Assembly: GCA_963771985.1 (NCBI GenBank)
Contig: CAVYVO010000003.1
Coordinates: 124,001-188,000, forward strand
Origin: Trebonia sp963771985
Lineage (GTDB): Bacteria; Actinomycetota; Actinomycetes; Streptosporangiales; Streptosporangiaceae
DNA: 64,000 nt
Direction: 5' to 3'
The notes under the pieces: generated by a model
The model's input: only the letters and a program-made list of their open reading frames with translations
Databases searched by the model: none
What the model was told of the DNA's origin: nothing
Program-made: the position numbers and the translations under genes
Shown: piece after piece, positions 52,225-60,169 of the stretch
How the letters are laid out: each line of letters opens with the position of its first letter
Numbering within the stretch: position 1 is the first letter of the stretch

Positions 52225-52329
52225 CAGAAGGGGCGCCCGCGTAGCCCAGAAGGGGCGCCCGCGCAGCCAGAAAGGGCGCCCGCGCAGCCAGAAAGGGCGC
52301 CCGCGCAGCCAGAAAGGGCGCCCGCGTGG
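52223..52329. repeat. Five tandem 21-22-bp repeats
   Basis: Five head-to-tail units of the type CCAGAAAGGGCGCCCGCGCA (22, 22, 21, 21 and 21 bp), each with an internal GGGCGCCC palindrome. They join copy D of the nested palindrome directly and end at the stop codon of the oxygenase gene. Confidence 0.85.
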
Positions 52330-53149
52330 TCAGGCGGTCCGGCCGTAGAACAGCTGCTGGGTGAGCTCGCTCAGCTTCATGCCCGGATGCTCTCCGTAGG
52401 TCAGCACGGAGTTGATCCGCGGGCGGGGCCCGCGGACCGGGGTGACCCGGTGCAGGGCGTGCTGGCCGCGGAAGACCGCGAGCGTGCCCGGGCTGGCGGG
52501 CAGCCGGACCACGCCCTCAGAACTGCCCTGCAGGATCTTCTGGACGCCCGGGTAGTTCTGATCGTGTCCCGTCCGCAGCCCGGGGCAGTACTCGAAGTGG
52601 CCGCCCGCTTCCGGCTGCTGGTACATCAGCGTGACGGAGAACTCGCTGTTGTCGAAGTGCCAGCCGAGCTCGTCGCCGTCGCTGAAGACCGCGATCTCCA
52701 GGGCGTCCAGCGGGTCGGCGCTGCGGTACAGCACGGGCTTGCCCAGGACGGCGGCGATGAACGCGGTGAGGTCATCGGACTCATACAGCCGCCGGACGGG
52801 CGCCCCGGCCGGGATCTGGTCGTAGGCGATGGCCTTCTTGGCCGAGCGCTGGAGCAGCGCGCGCGGGTGACCGGGGCCCGCGGAATCGCCGGGAGGCTCG
52901 AAATACACGGTGTGCGTCTGGTCGCTCACCCACGCCTCGCCGGTCAGCGCCGGCCAGGGCAAGCATGTCGCGCACAGCGCCCGGGGTGAGGAACCCGGCG
53001 AGCCAGGCGACCCCCTGGCCGCGGAGCTGCTCCTGGCACGCCTGGACCAGGCGCCGGCAGGCCGGGCTGGCCGGTTCGCTGACCGGGTAGCGGTCCAGGT
53101 CGACGACATCGGCATATCCCGGATGAGACGGATGAGAGGAGTCGCGCAT
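52330..53149 (-). CDS. 2-oxoglutarate/Fe(II) dioxygenase-like protein with frameshift
   Basis: ATG 53149 begins MRDSSHPSHPGYADVVDLDR and continues to AGFLTPGAVRDMLALA; near 52950 similarity switches frame to ALTGEAWVSDQTHTVYFEPP and runs to the end. The jelly-roll iron site is visible: WHFDNSEFSVTL (His-x-Asp) and, later, HALHRVTPV with a downstream Arg for 2-oxoglutarate. It resembles hydroxylases of small molecules or amino acids; the substrate is unknown. It is transcribed towards the tandem repeats and diverges from the PRC-barrel gene. Confidence 0.8.
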
Positions 53150-53197
53150 GGGGCAATTCTGGTCTCGGGGTGACGCGGGCACTAGGGTCCTGAGTAC

Positions 53198-53821
53198 ATG
53201 GAGACTTCTGTGGTAACGCTCGTGCTAGGAAACGACGCTCTGTACGGCGATGGGCACCATGGCGAGGTGCTGGCCGTGGTCATCGACCCGGCCGCGCGCA
53301 CGCTGACCCACGTCGTGGTCGAGCCGAAGGGCCGGCAGGGGCTGGCCCGGCTCGTTCCGCTCGACCTTGTCGATGCGGCGCCGGATCAGATCCGGCTCCG
53401 CTGCACCGAGGCGGAGTTCGAGAACCTCGAGGCCGCGGAGGAGACTCTCGCGGAGTTCGCGCTCGGCTACCAGGCTCCGGTCCAGCTGCTCGCCCCTGGC
53501 TGGCGCGGCGCGGGCGGGCCGGTCACGGAAGGCGGCACGATCCCCCGGATCCCGGAAAAGGAGACCATCGACGTCGTCCCGCCGGGGGAGGTGGAGGAAC
53601 GGCGCGGCGACCACGTGCACGCTACCGATGGCGACATCGGCCAGGTCCGTGCCCTGCGCATCGACCCGGGCACCGGTCAGGTGACTCACGTGCTGCTCAA
53701 GGAGGGGCATTTGTGGGGGCGTAAGGAGGTCGCGATCCCCTTCGACGCGGTGACCGGGTTCGACGGGGGTATCCAGCTCAGCATCACCAGGCAGCAGGTG
53801 CGCGACCTGCCCCCGGCCTGA
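53198..53821 (+). CDS. PRC-barrel domain protein
   Basis: The 207-aa protein contains two PRC-barrel-like units: residues 8-75 (VLGNDALYGDGHHGEVLAVV, with THVVVEPK) and residues 130-205 (VHATDGDIGQVRALRID, THVLLKEGHLWGRKEVAIP). A linker with FALGYQAPVQLLAPG joins them. Such proteins are associated with RNA maturation factors or stress membranes; the role here is unknown. Its stop codon is the first TGA of a 16-bp tandem repeat. Confidence 0.82.
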   Translation: METSVVTLVLGNDALYGDGHHGEVLAVVIDPAARTLTHVVVEPKGRQGLARLVPLDLVDAAPDQIRLRCTEAEFENLEAAEETLAEFALGYQAPVQLLAPGWRGAGGPVTEGGTIPRIPEKETIDVVPPGEVEERRGDHVHATDGDIGQVRALRIDPGTGQVTHVLLKEGHLWGRKEVAIPFDAVTGFDGGIQLSITRQQVRDLPPA

Positions 53822-53914
53822 CACCGGGCCGGCGCTGACACCGGGCCGGCCTGACACCGGGCCGGCGGTGACACCGGGCTGGCCTGACACCGGGCCGGCC
53901 TGACACCGGGGCCG
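53819..53914. repeat. Six tandem 16-17-bp repeats
   Basis: Units of TGACACCGGGCCGGCC with small changes follow each other from the PRC-barrel stop codon. Each unit carries a CCGGGCCGG dyad, so the array can form several alternative hairpins and may work as a terminator between this gene and the ABC-F gene. Confidence 0.8.
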
Positions 53915-53963
53915 GGGGGAAATCGCGTTGCCCCGGACCGCCCGCCCCGGATACGGTCCGCGG

Positions 53964-55550
53964 GTGGGACATGTCGAGGTGGCGCACGTCAGCCACGTTC
54001 TCCCGGACGGGCGGGTGCTGCTCGACGACGTCAGCTTCCGGATAGGCGAGGGGATCACCGCCGCCCTCGTGGGCCCGAACGGCGCGGGCAAGACCACCCT
54101 GCTGCGCATGGTGGCCGGGGACATCGAGCCGCAAACCGGCGTGATAACAGCAACAGGCGGGCTCGCAGTGATGCGGCAGTTCATCGGGGGTCCCGCGGGC
54201 CAGGACACCACCGTCCGCGACCTGCTCCTGTCGGTCGCCCCGCCGCCCGTCAGGAAGGCCGCCGAGCGCCTCGACGACGCCGAGCTCGTCATGATGGAGC
54301 GCGACGACGAGCCCGCTCAGCTGGAGTACGCCGCCGCGCTCAACGACTACAGCGAGGCGGGCGGCTACGACGCCGAGGTGCACTGGGACGAGTGCTGCGT
54401 CGCCGCCCTGCGCAGGCCGTATGAGGAGGTCCGCTGGCGCGCGGTGAGGACGCTGTCCGGCGGCGAGCAAAAGCGCCTGGTCCTCGAGTCGCTGCTGCGC
54501 GGCGCGGACGCCACGCTGCTGCTCGACGAGCCGGACAACTACCTCGACGTGCCCGGCAAGCGCTGGCTCGAGAACCAGCTGGCGGCGACGGGCAAGACGG
54601 TCCTGCTCGTCAGCCACGACCGCGAGCTGCTGAACGCGTGCGCCCAGCGCATCGTCACCGTCGAGGACCGGCACGCCTGGGTCCACGGCGGGGGGTTCGA
54701 AACCTACGCGCAGGCCCGGCGGGACCGCATCGACCGCCTCGAGGAGCTGCGCCGCCGCTGGGACGAGGAGCATGAGAAGCTCAAAGAGCTCGTCCGCATG
54801 TACCGGCAGAAAGCCAGTCACAACTCCGACATGGCATCGCGCCTGCAGGCCGCCGTGACGCGCCTGCAGAAGTTCGAGGACGCCGGGCCGCCGGAGATCC
54901 CGCCCCGCGAGCAGCACATCCGGGTGCGCCTGAAGGGCGGCCGCACCGGCCGCCGCGCGGTGGTGTGCGAGCGTCTGGCCGTGGCGGGCACCACGCGTCC
55001 GTTCGGAGCCGAAATATGGTTCGGTGACCGGATCGCGGTGCTCGGCGCGAACGGGAGCGGGAAGTCGAGCTTCCTGAGACTGCTCGCCGGAGAGCCGCTC
55101 GCGCACGAGGGAACCGCCCGCCTCGGCGCCCGGGTCGTGCCGGGCATGTTCGCGCAGACGCACGCGCGGCCCGACCTGGCGGGGCGAACCCCGCTGGAGA
55201 TCGTCATGACGGAGCACGCGCTGCTGGTCAACGAGGCGATGGCGGCGCTGGCACGGTATGAGCTGCAGGTGTGCGCGCGGCAGGACTTCGGCACGCTGTC
55301 CGGCGGGCAGCAGGCGCGGCTGCAGATCCTGCTGCTCGAGCTGGGCGGCGCGGCGCTGCTGCTGCTCGACGAGCCGACCGACAACCTCGACCTGCCCAGC
55401 GCCGACGCGCTCCAGGCCGGGCTCGAGGCCTATGCGGGCACCGTGCTCGCCGTCACGCACGACCGCTGGTTCGCCCGGTCGTTCGACCGCTACCTGGTGT
55501 TCGGCGCCGACGGCACCGTCAGGGAGTCCGCCGAGCCGGTGTGGGACTAA
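53964..55550 (+). CDS. ABC-F family ATPase (ribosome-acting type)
   Basis: The 528-aa protein has two ABC domains and no membrane segment: Walker A GPNGAGKTTL and GANGSGKSSF, signatures LSGGEQKRL and LSGGQQARLQI, Walker B LLLDEPDNYLD and LLLDEPTDNLD. The linker between them (about residues 245-310) is a charged coiled coil typical of the ribosome P-site motif. ABC-F proteins protect or restart ribosomes. GTG 53964 is chosen because the domain starts there; a TTG at 53928 would add 12 residues. Confidence 0.9.
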   Translation: MGHVEVAHVSHVLPDGRVLLDDVSFRIGEGITAALVGPNGAGKTTLLRMVAGDIEPQTGVITATGGLAVMRQFIGGPAGQDTTVRDLLLSVAPPPVRKAAERLDDAELVMMERDDEPAQLEYAAALNDYSEAGGYDAEVHWDECCVAALRRPYEEVRWRAVRTLSGGEQKRLVLESLLRGADATLLLDEPDNYLDVPGKRWLENQLAATGKTVLLVSHDRELLNACAQRIVTVEDRHAWVHGGGFETYAQARRDRIDRLEELRRRWDEEHEKLKELVRMYRQKASHNSDMASRLQAAVTRLQKFEDAGPPEIPPREQHIRVRLKGGRTGRRAVVCERLAVAGTTRPFGAEIWFGDRIAVLGANGSGKSSFLRLLAGEPLAHEGTARLGARVVPGMFAQTHARPDLAGRTPLEIVMTEHALLVNEAMAALARYELQVCARQDFGTLSGGQQARLQILLLELGGAALLLLDEPTDNLDLPSADALQAGLEAYAGTVLAVTHDRWFARSFDRYLVFGADGTVRESAEPVWD

Positions 55551-55594
55551 CCCATTTACTCGTAACGAAAGCTGGCGTCTCTCCCCGCCCACAG

Positions 55595-55629
55595 GTATGC
55601 TCTTAACCGAGTACTATACCAAGTATGCT
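55595..55629. promoter_or_regulatory. Direct repeats upstream of padR gene
   Basis: GTATGCT occurs at 55595-55601 and 55623-55629, 28 bp apart, with an intervening AGTACTATACC region that contains partial dyads. The AT-rich stretch just before the padR start is a likely autoregulatory operator. Confidence 0.45.
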
Positions 55630-55644
55630 ACTGAGTGGAGATAG

Positions 55645-56256
55645 GTGATGAGCGTCCGGCACGCGCTTCTGGCGCTGCTCAGCGAGGGTCCGAAGTACGG
55701 CCTGCAGCTCCGCGAGGAGTTCGAGGCGCGCACCGGCGACGTGTGGCCGCTGAACGTCGGCCAGGTGTACACGACCCTCCAGCGGCTGGAACGGGACGGC
55801 CTGGTGGCCGCCCCCGACGACCAGGAATCCGAGGAGCCCGGCCCGCAGAAGGCCTTCCGGATCACCCCGGCGGGCCAGGAGGAACTCGCCGACTGGCTCC
55901 GGGTGCCCCCGGACATGAGCGCCCCGCCGCGCGATGAACTGGTCATGAAGATCCTGGTCGCGGTCCGGGTGCCAGGCACCGACGTGCACGAGATCATCCA
56001 GGCGCACCGTACGTACCTGGTGCAGGTGATGCAGGAGTGGACCCGGCTGAAGGAAGACGAGGAAGCCCAGTCCGACCTGTCGTTCGTCTTGATGGTGGAC
56101 GCCGAACTGTTCCGGCTCGACTCGGTGATCCGCTGGCTGGACGCGGCGGAAGGCCGGCTGCGGCGCGCCGAGGCCGACGGCTGGCCGGAGGTGCCCGCGG
56201 CCCCGCTGGCCATGTCGGCGATCCAGCGCCGGCGCCGGATGGGAGCGAAGCGATGA
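55645..56256 (+). CDS. PadR-family transcriptional regulator
   Basis: The 203-aa protein has a PadR winged helix (RHALLALLSEGPKYGLQLREEF, VGQVYTTLQRLERDGLV, KAFRITPAGQEEL) and a C-terminal helical dimerisation domain. PadR proteins commonly repress neighbouring drug or peptide exporters. GTG 55645 or the adjacent ATG 55648 may be used; GGAG lies 6 to 9 bp upstream. Its stop overlaps the ABC gene start. Confidence 0.9.
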   Translation: MMSVRHALLALLSEGPKYGLQLREEFEARTGDVWPLNVGQVYTTLQRLERDGLVAAPDDQESEEPGPQKAFRITPAGQEELADWLRVPPDMSAPPRDELVMKILVAVRVPGTDVHEIIQAHRTYLVQVMQEWTRLKEDEEAQSDLSFVLMVDAELFRLDSVIRWLDAAEGRLRRAEADGWPEVPAAPLAMSAIQRRRRMGAKR

Positions 56257-56891
56257 GCGTCCTGGAGCTGCGGAGCGTTTCGAAGGTCTACGGCAGGGGC
56301 GCCGCGGAGGTGCAGGCGCTGCTCACCATCGCCGGGACGCTCGAGGAGCCGTCGTCGGGCGCGGTCCTCGTCAACGGCGCGGACGTGTCGCGGATGTCGC
56401 ACGGCGCCCGGGCGCGGCTGCGCCGCCGGACGATCGGCTACGTCTTCCAGGACTTCAACCTGCTGCCCGGCCTGACCGCGGTGGAGAACGTGTCGCTGCC
56501 GCTCGAGCTCGACGGGACGAGCTCGCGCCGCGCCCACCTGGCCGGGCTCGCCGCCCTGGAGAACCTCGGTCTCGCCGACCGGGCGGGGCACTTCCCCGAC
56601 CAGCTCTCCGGCGGTGAGCGGCAGCGGGTGGCGATCGCCCGCGCGGCGGTGGGGGAGCGGTCGCTGCTGCTGGCCGACGAGCCGTCCGGCGCGCTCGACT
56701 CGGCGAACGGCGAGGGCGTGATGCGGCTGGTGCACGCCGCCTGCAAGCGCGGCATCGCCGCCGTGGTCGTCACCCACGACGCGCAGCTCGCCTCCTGGGC
56801 GGACCGGGTGGCATTCCTGCGCGACGGCCGCCTGGTCGACCAGACAGCGCCGCCCGCCGGGCCGGAGTCGCTCCTGGAGCAGCGGAAGTGA
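56253..56891 (+). CDS. MacB/LolD-type ABC ATPase lacking Walker A
   Basis: The 212-aa protein keeps the Q loop YVFQDFNLLPGL, signature LSGGERQRVAIARA, Walker B LLLADEPSGALD and H loop VVVTHD of MacB/LolD-type ATPases. The start is VLELRSVSKVYGRGAAEVQA, but the next residues are LLTIAGTLEEPSSG, which normally follow the P loop. About 24-28 codons, including Walker A, are missing in frame, and short GCGCTG-type repeats flank the join. It cannot bind ATP normally. The start ATG 56253 overlaps the PadR stop, and its own stop overlaps the permease start. Confidence 0.85.
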   Translation: MSVLELRSVSKVYGRGAAEVQALLTIAGTLEEPSSGAVLVNGADVSRMSHGARARLRRRTIGYVFQDFNLLPGLTAVENVSLPLELDGTSSRRAHLAGLAALENLGLADRAGHFPDQLSGGERQRVAIARAAVGERSLLLADEPSGALDSANGEGVMRLVHAACKRGIAAVVVTHDAQLASWADRVAFLRDGRLVDQTAPPAGPESLLEQRK

Positions 56892-59446
56892 GCACACTCA
56901 CCGTCGACCGTCCGCCGGTCCGCGAGCCCGGGGGCGGGATCGCCGCCCGCCGGGCGCTCATCCGCTGGGGGCTGCGGCTGTTCCGCCGCGAGTGGCGCCA
57001 GCAGATCCTCATCGTGGCGCTGCTCGCGGTCGCGACCGCCGCCACGGTCCTCGGCATCGCCGTCGCGACCGCCACCCCCGGGTCGCTGAACGCCGGGACG
57101 TTCGGCACCGCGTCCGCGCTCGTCATCCTGCCCGGCGGCGGCCCGCGGCTGCCCGCCGAGATCGCGAAGATCGAGAAGGCCTTCGGGCCGGCCAGCGTGA
57201 TCTACGACCAGACCCTGCGCACCGGCATGGCCCAGGGCGCCGACCTGCGCGCCCAGGACCCGGACGCGCCCTACAGCCAGCCGCTGCTCGCGCTGGACTC
57301 CGGGCACTACCCGTCCGGCCCCGGCCAGGCGGCGGTCACCGCCGGGCTGGCCCAGCTCTACGGCCTGCGCACGGGCGGCGTCTGGCACGTGCCCGCCTCC
57401 CTGGGCGCGGGAGCCAGGACCTACACGGTCACCGGGGTCGTCGAGGACCCCAGCAACCTGCTCGACGAGTTCGCGCTCGTCGCGCCGGGCCAGGTCACGA
57501 ACCCCGGCCGGGTCCGGGTCCTGCTCGGGGTGAACCCGGGTTCGGTGAGCAGGGCGGCCGCGGCGTCGGCCATCCCAGCGGACGCGGTCGTGCAGGAGCC
57601 GGAGCCGGCCGGTCCCGGGATCAGCCCGGCGACGATCGTGCTCCTCGTGACCGTGCTCGGCCTGGTGTTCATCGGTCTTGTCGCGTCGGCCGGGTTCACG
57701 GTCATGGCGCAGCGCAGGATGCGCGCCCTCGGCGTGCTCAGCTCGGTCGGTGCGACGCGAGCGGACGTGGGCTTCGTCATGGTCGTAGGCGGTGCCGCGG
57801 CTGGCGTGGCGGGCGCGCTCGCGGGGGCCGCGCTCGGGTTCGCCGGCTGGTTCTGGTACTACCCGCACCTGGAGACGAACACCGCGCACCGCATCGACCC
57901 GCTGGCTCTGCCATGGCCCGCGCTGGTCATCGGCGTGCTGCTCGCGGTGGTCACCTCGGTGCTCGCCGCCGCCTGGCCGGCCCGGACCGTCAGCCAGGTC
58001 CCGATCGTCGCCGCGATCACCGGCCGGGTGGCGCCGCCCCGTGTCATCACCAGGTCCGTGGTCCCCGGCCTCGGCTTCCTGGCCGGCGGGCTGTTCCTGC
58101 TCTACGCCTCGGGCGGCTGGAACGGCACCGACCAGAGCACCCAGACGCTCGTCCCGGCGGGGCTGGTGGCGTGCGTGATCGCGTGCAGCCTGCTCGCGCC
58201 GCTGCTCGTCGACGCGCTCACGTCACTCGCGCGCCGCGCCCCGGTCGCGACCCGGCTGGCGCTGCGCGACCTCGTCCGCTACCGGTCCCGGTCGGGGGCG
58301 GCCCTGGCGGCGGTCGCGTTCGCGGTCTTCCTCGCCGCGATAGTCAGCATCATCGCCAGCGTCCGGTTCGGCGACGTGTTCGACTACGCCGGGCCGAACC
58401 TGACCAGCAGCCAGCTCATCTTCTACACGCCGGGCAACGACCCCAGCCAGTACCAGTCGGGGCAGTTCACCCCGGCGGCCAGGCTGGCCGCCGCGCGCTC
58501 GCAGGCCGACGGCCTCGCCGCGTCGCTGCACGCGACCGCCCCGCTCGAGCTCGACCTCGCGGTCTCGCCGAACGTGACCCAGCCGGGCAACCCGACGGAG
58601 AACCAGCCCGCCGGGCTCATCCGCACCAGCGGCGGGCGATACAGCTTCTCCGGCGCGCTGTACGTGGCGACGCCGACGCTGCTGAACGCGTTCAACATAA
58701 GCCCGTCCCAGGTAGCGCCGGATGCCGACATCCTCACGATGCGCCCGGGCCTGGCCGGCCTGCCGAACGTGACGCTGGTCTCCGGCAAGTTCGCCGGGCT
58801 GCCTTCCACCGGGCCGCTGTGCCCGGCGGGCGTCTGCATCCAGAATCCGGTGATCCAGACGCTCGGCAGCCTGCCGAGCGGCACGTCCGCGCCGAATACG
58901 GTGATCACCGACCGCGCGGTCCGCGCCCTCGGCCTGACGGTCGTGCCGGTCGGCTGGCTGATCCAGGCCCCCGCCACGCTGACCCCCGCGCAGATCAGCG
59001 CCGCCCGCCAGGCCGCGCTGACCGCCGGCACGGCGGTGGAGACCAAGTCCGGCCAGCTCGGCCTGACTCAGATCAGCGACGGCATGACGCTGCTCGGCGT
59101 CGCGATCGCCCTCGGCGTGCTGGCCATGACCGTCGGCCTGATCCGCAGCGAGGCCACGGGTGACCTGCGGACGCTGACCGCCACCGGGGCGAGCGGCCGC
59201 ACCCGCCGCGCGCTCACCGGCGTCACCGCCGGGGCCCTCGCGCTGGGTGGCGCGCTGCTCGGCAGCGCCGTCGCCTGCGTGGCCGCGTTCGCGTGGGCGC
59301 ACAGCAGCCTCACGCAGACGTTCGGCAGCGTGCCGCCGCAGGTGTTCGCGCTGCTGCTCGTCGGCATGCCGCTGGTCGCCGCCATCGCGGGCTGGCTGCT
59401 CGGGGGCCGCGAGCCCGGCGCGATCGCGAGGCAGCCGCTGGAATAG
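56888..59446 (+). CDS. FtsX/MacB-type ABC permease
   Basis: The 852-aa protein has an N-terminal membrane helix, an extracellular domain, and two FtsX modules with about ten helices in all: LVASAGFTVMAQRRMRALGVLSSVGATRADVG and GVLAMTVGLIRSEATGDLRTLTATGAS are the typical cytosolic loop regions. Such proteins export peptides, lipids or drugs or signal cell-wall stress. The GTG start overlaps the ATPase stop, so padR, ATPase and permease form one unit. Confidence 0.9.
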   Translation: MSTLTVDRPPVREPGGGIAARRALIRWGLRLFRREWRQQILIVALLAVATAATVLGIAVATATPGSLNAGTFGTASALVILPGGGPRLPAEIAKIEKAFGPASVIYDQTLRTGMAQGADLRAQDPDAPYSQPLLALDSGHYPSGPGQAAVTAGLAQLYGLRTGGVWHVPASLGAGARTYTVTGVVEDPSNLLDEFALVAPGQVTNPGRVRVLLGVNPGSVSRAAAASAIPADAVVQEPEPAGPGISPATIVLLVTVLGLVFIGLVASAGFTVMAQRRMRALGVLSSVGATRADVGFVMVVGGAAAGVAGALAGAALGFAGWFWYYPHLETNTAHRIDPLALPWPALVIGVLLAVVTSVLAAAWPARTVSQVPIVAAITGRVAPPRVITRSVVPGLGFLAGGLFLLYASGGWNGTDQSTQTLVPAGLVACVIACSLLAPLLVDALTSLARRAPVATRLALRDLVRYRSRSGAALAAVAFAVFLAAIVSIIASVRFGDVFDYAGPNLTSSQLIFYTPGNDPSQYQSGQFTPAARLAAARSQADGLAASLHATAPLELDLAVSPNVTQPGNPTENQPAGLIRTSGGRYSFSGALYVATPTLLNAFNISPSQVAPDADILTMRPGLAGLPNVTLVSGKFAGLPSTGPLCPAGVCIQNPVIQTLGSLPSGTSAPNTVITDRAVRALGLTVVPVGWLIQAPATLTPAQISAARQAALTAGTAVETKSGQLGLTQISDGMTLLGVAIALGVLAMTVGLIRSEATGDLRTLTATGASGRTRRALTGVTAGALALGGALLGSAVACVAAFAWAHSSLTQTFGSVPPQVFALLLVGMPLVAAIAGWLLGGREPGAIARQPLE

Positions 59447-59499
59447 ACACGTCTGGAAATACTCCCATCCGAGCACACGTGACGGTATCGTCTCACCTC

Positions 59500-60063
59500 G
59501 TGACGGAGGCACCGCCTTTCAGCGTTGTCGCGGACGTCGCGATCGTTAAGGGGGAGACGCCGGCGGCGGACTGGACCTGGCTGTCGTTCCCGGACGGCAC
59601 GGCGCGCCACGCCACCGTGCACGTCATCTGCGACCTGCCGCACCTGGTGGTCGAGTCGGTCTTCGGCATCACCAACGGGCTGTGGGGGACGCTCGCGGTG
59701 ACCGGCCTGGCGCCCGTGACGCGGCCGCCGACCAGGCGGCACGGGCACCTGCGCCTCGTCACCGACGCGCCCGCGGGCAAGCTGCCCGCCGGGAACTGCC
59801 CGGGGTACGCGGTGGCGAAGGCGGCGGTGAACGCCGTCCTGAACCGCTGGCACGACGGCCCGGACACACCGGACGGGGTGCGGGAGCGGCTGCGTGCCTG
59901 CGGCCCGGACGCGGACGAACTGGCCGATGACCTGGACGACGAGAGCATCCGGGTGGCGGCCGCGGGCGTGCGCAGCCTCTACCGCGAGTGGGCCGCCCTG
60001 CCGCCCGGCGGCAGCCTGCGGCTCACCTGGCCACTGCACGACAGCTGGCTGCGCCTGATGTAA
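59500..60063 (+). CDS. Conserved hypothetical protein
   Basis: The 187-aa product is soluble, with a beta-rich first half (DWTWLSFPDGTARHATVHV) and a helical C terminus with DADELADDLDDESIRVAAAGVRSLYREW. No family is recognised. GTG 59500 or GTG 59479 could be the start. It lies between the FtsX-type permease gene and kup. Confidence 0.5.
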   Translation: MTEAPPFSVVADVAIVKGETPAADWTWLSFPDGTARHATVHVICDLPHLVVESVFGITNGLWGTLAVTGLAPVTRPPTRRHGHLRLVTDAPAGKLPAGNCPGYAVAKAAVNAVLNRWHDGPDTPDGVRERLRACGPDADELADDLDDESIRVAAAGVRSLYREWAALPPGGSLRLTWPLHDSWLRLM

Positions 60064-60169
60064 CCCGCGGCCCGCCCGTCCGCGGCCCGCCCCTCCGCGA
60101 GCCGCCGGCCGGCTAGGCGGGGCCCGGCGCTATGGTTGGCGTTGCGCGGAAGGGCAGGCGGAGAGGTCC

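Noticed and set aside
52223..52329. Tandem repeats as a CRISPR array
   Set aside because: Units are contiguous without spacers and no cas gene is present.
53819..53914. Tandem repeats as a CRISPR array
   Set aside because: The period is 16-17 bp with no spacers.
54690..54720. tRNA-like GGTTCGAAACC sequence
   Set aside because: It lies inside the ABC-F coding frame and no cloverleaf can be drawn.
60064..60169. c-di-AMP (ydaO) riboswitch before kup
   Set aside because: The gap is only about 106 bp and shows no recognisable riboswitch core.
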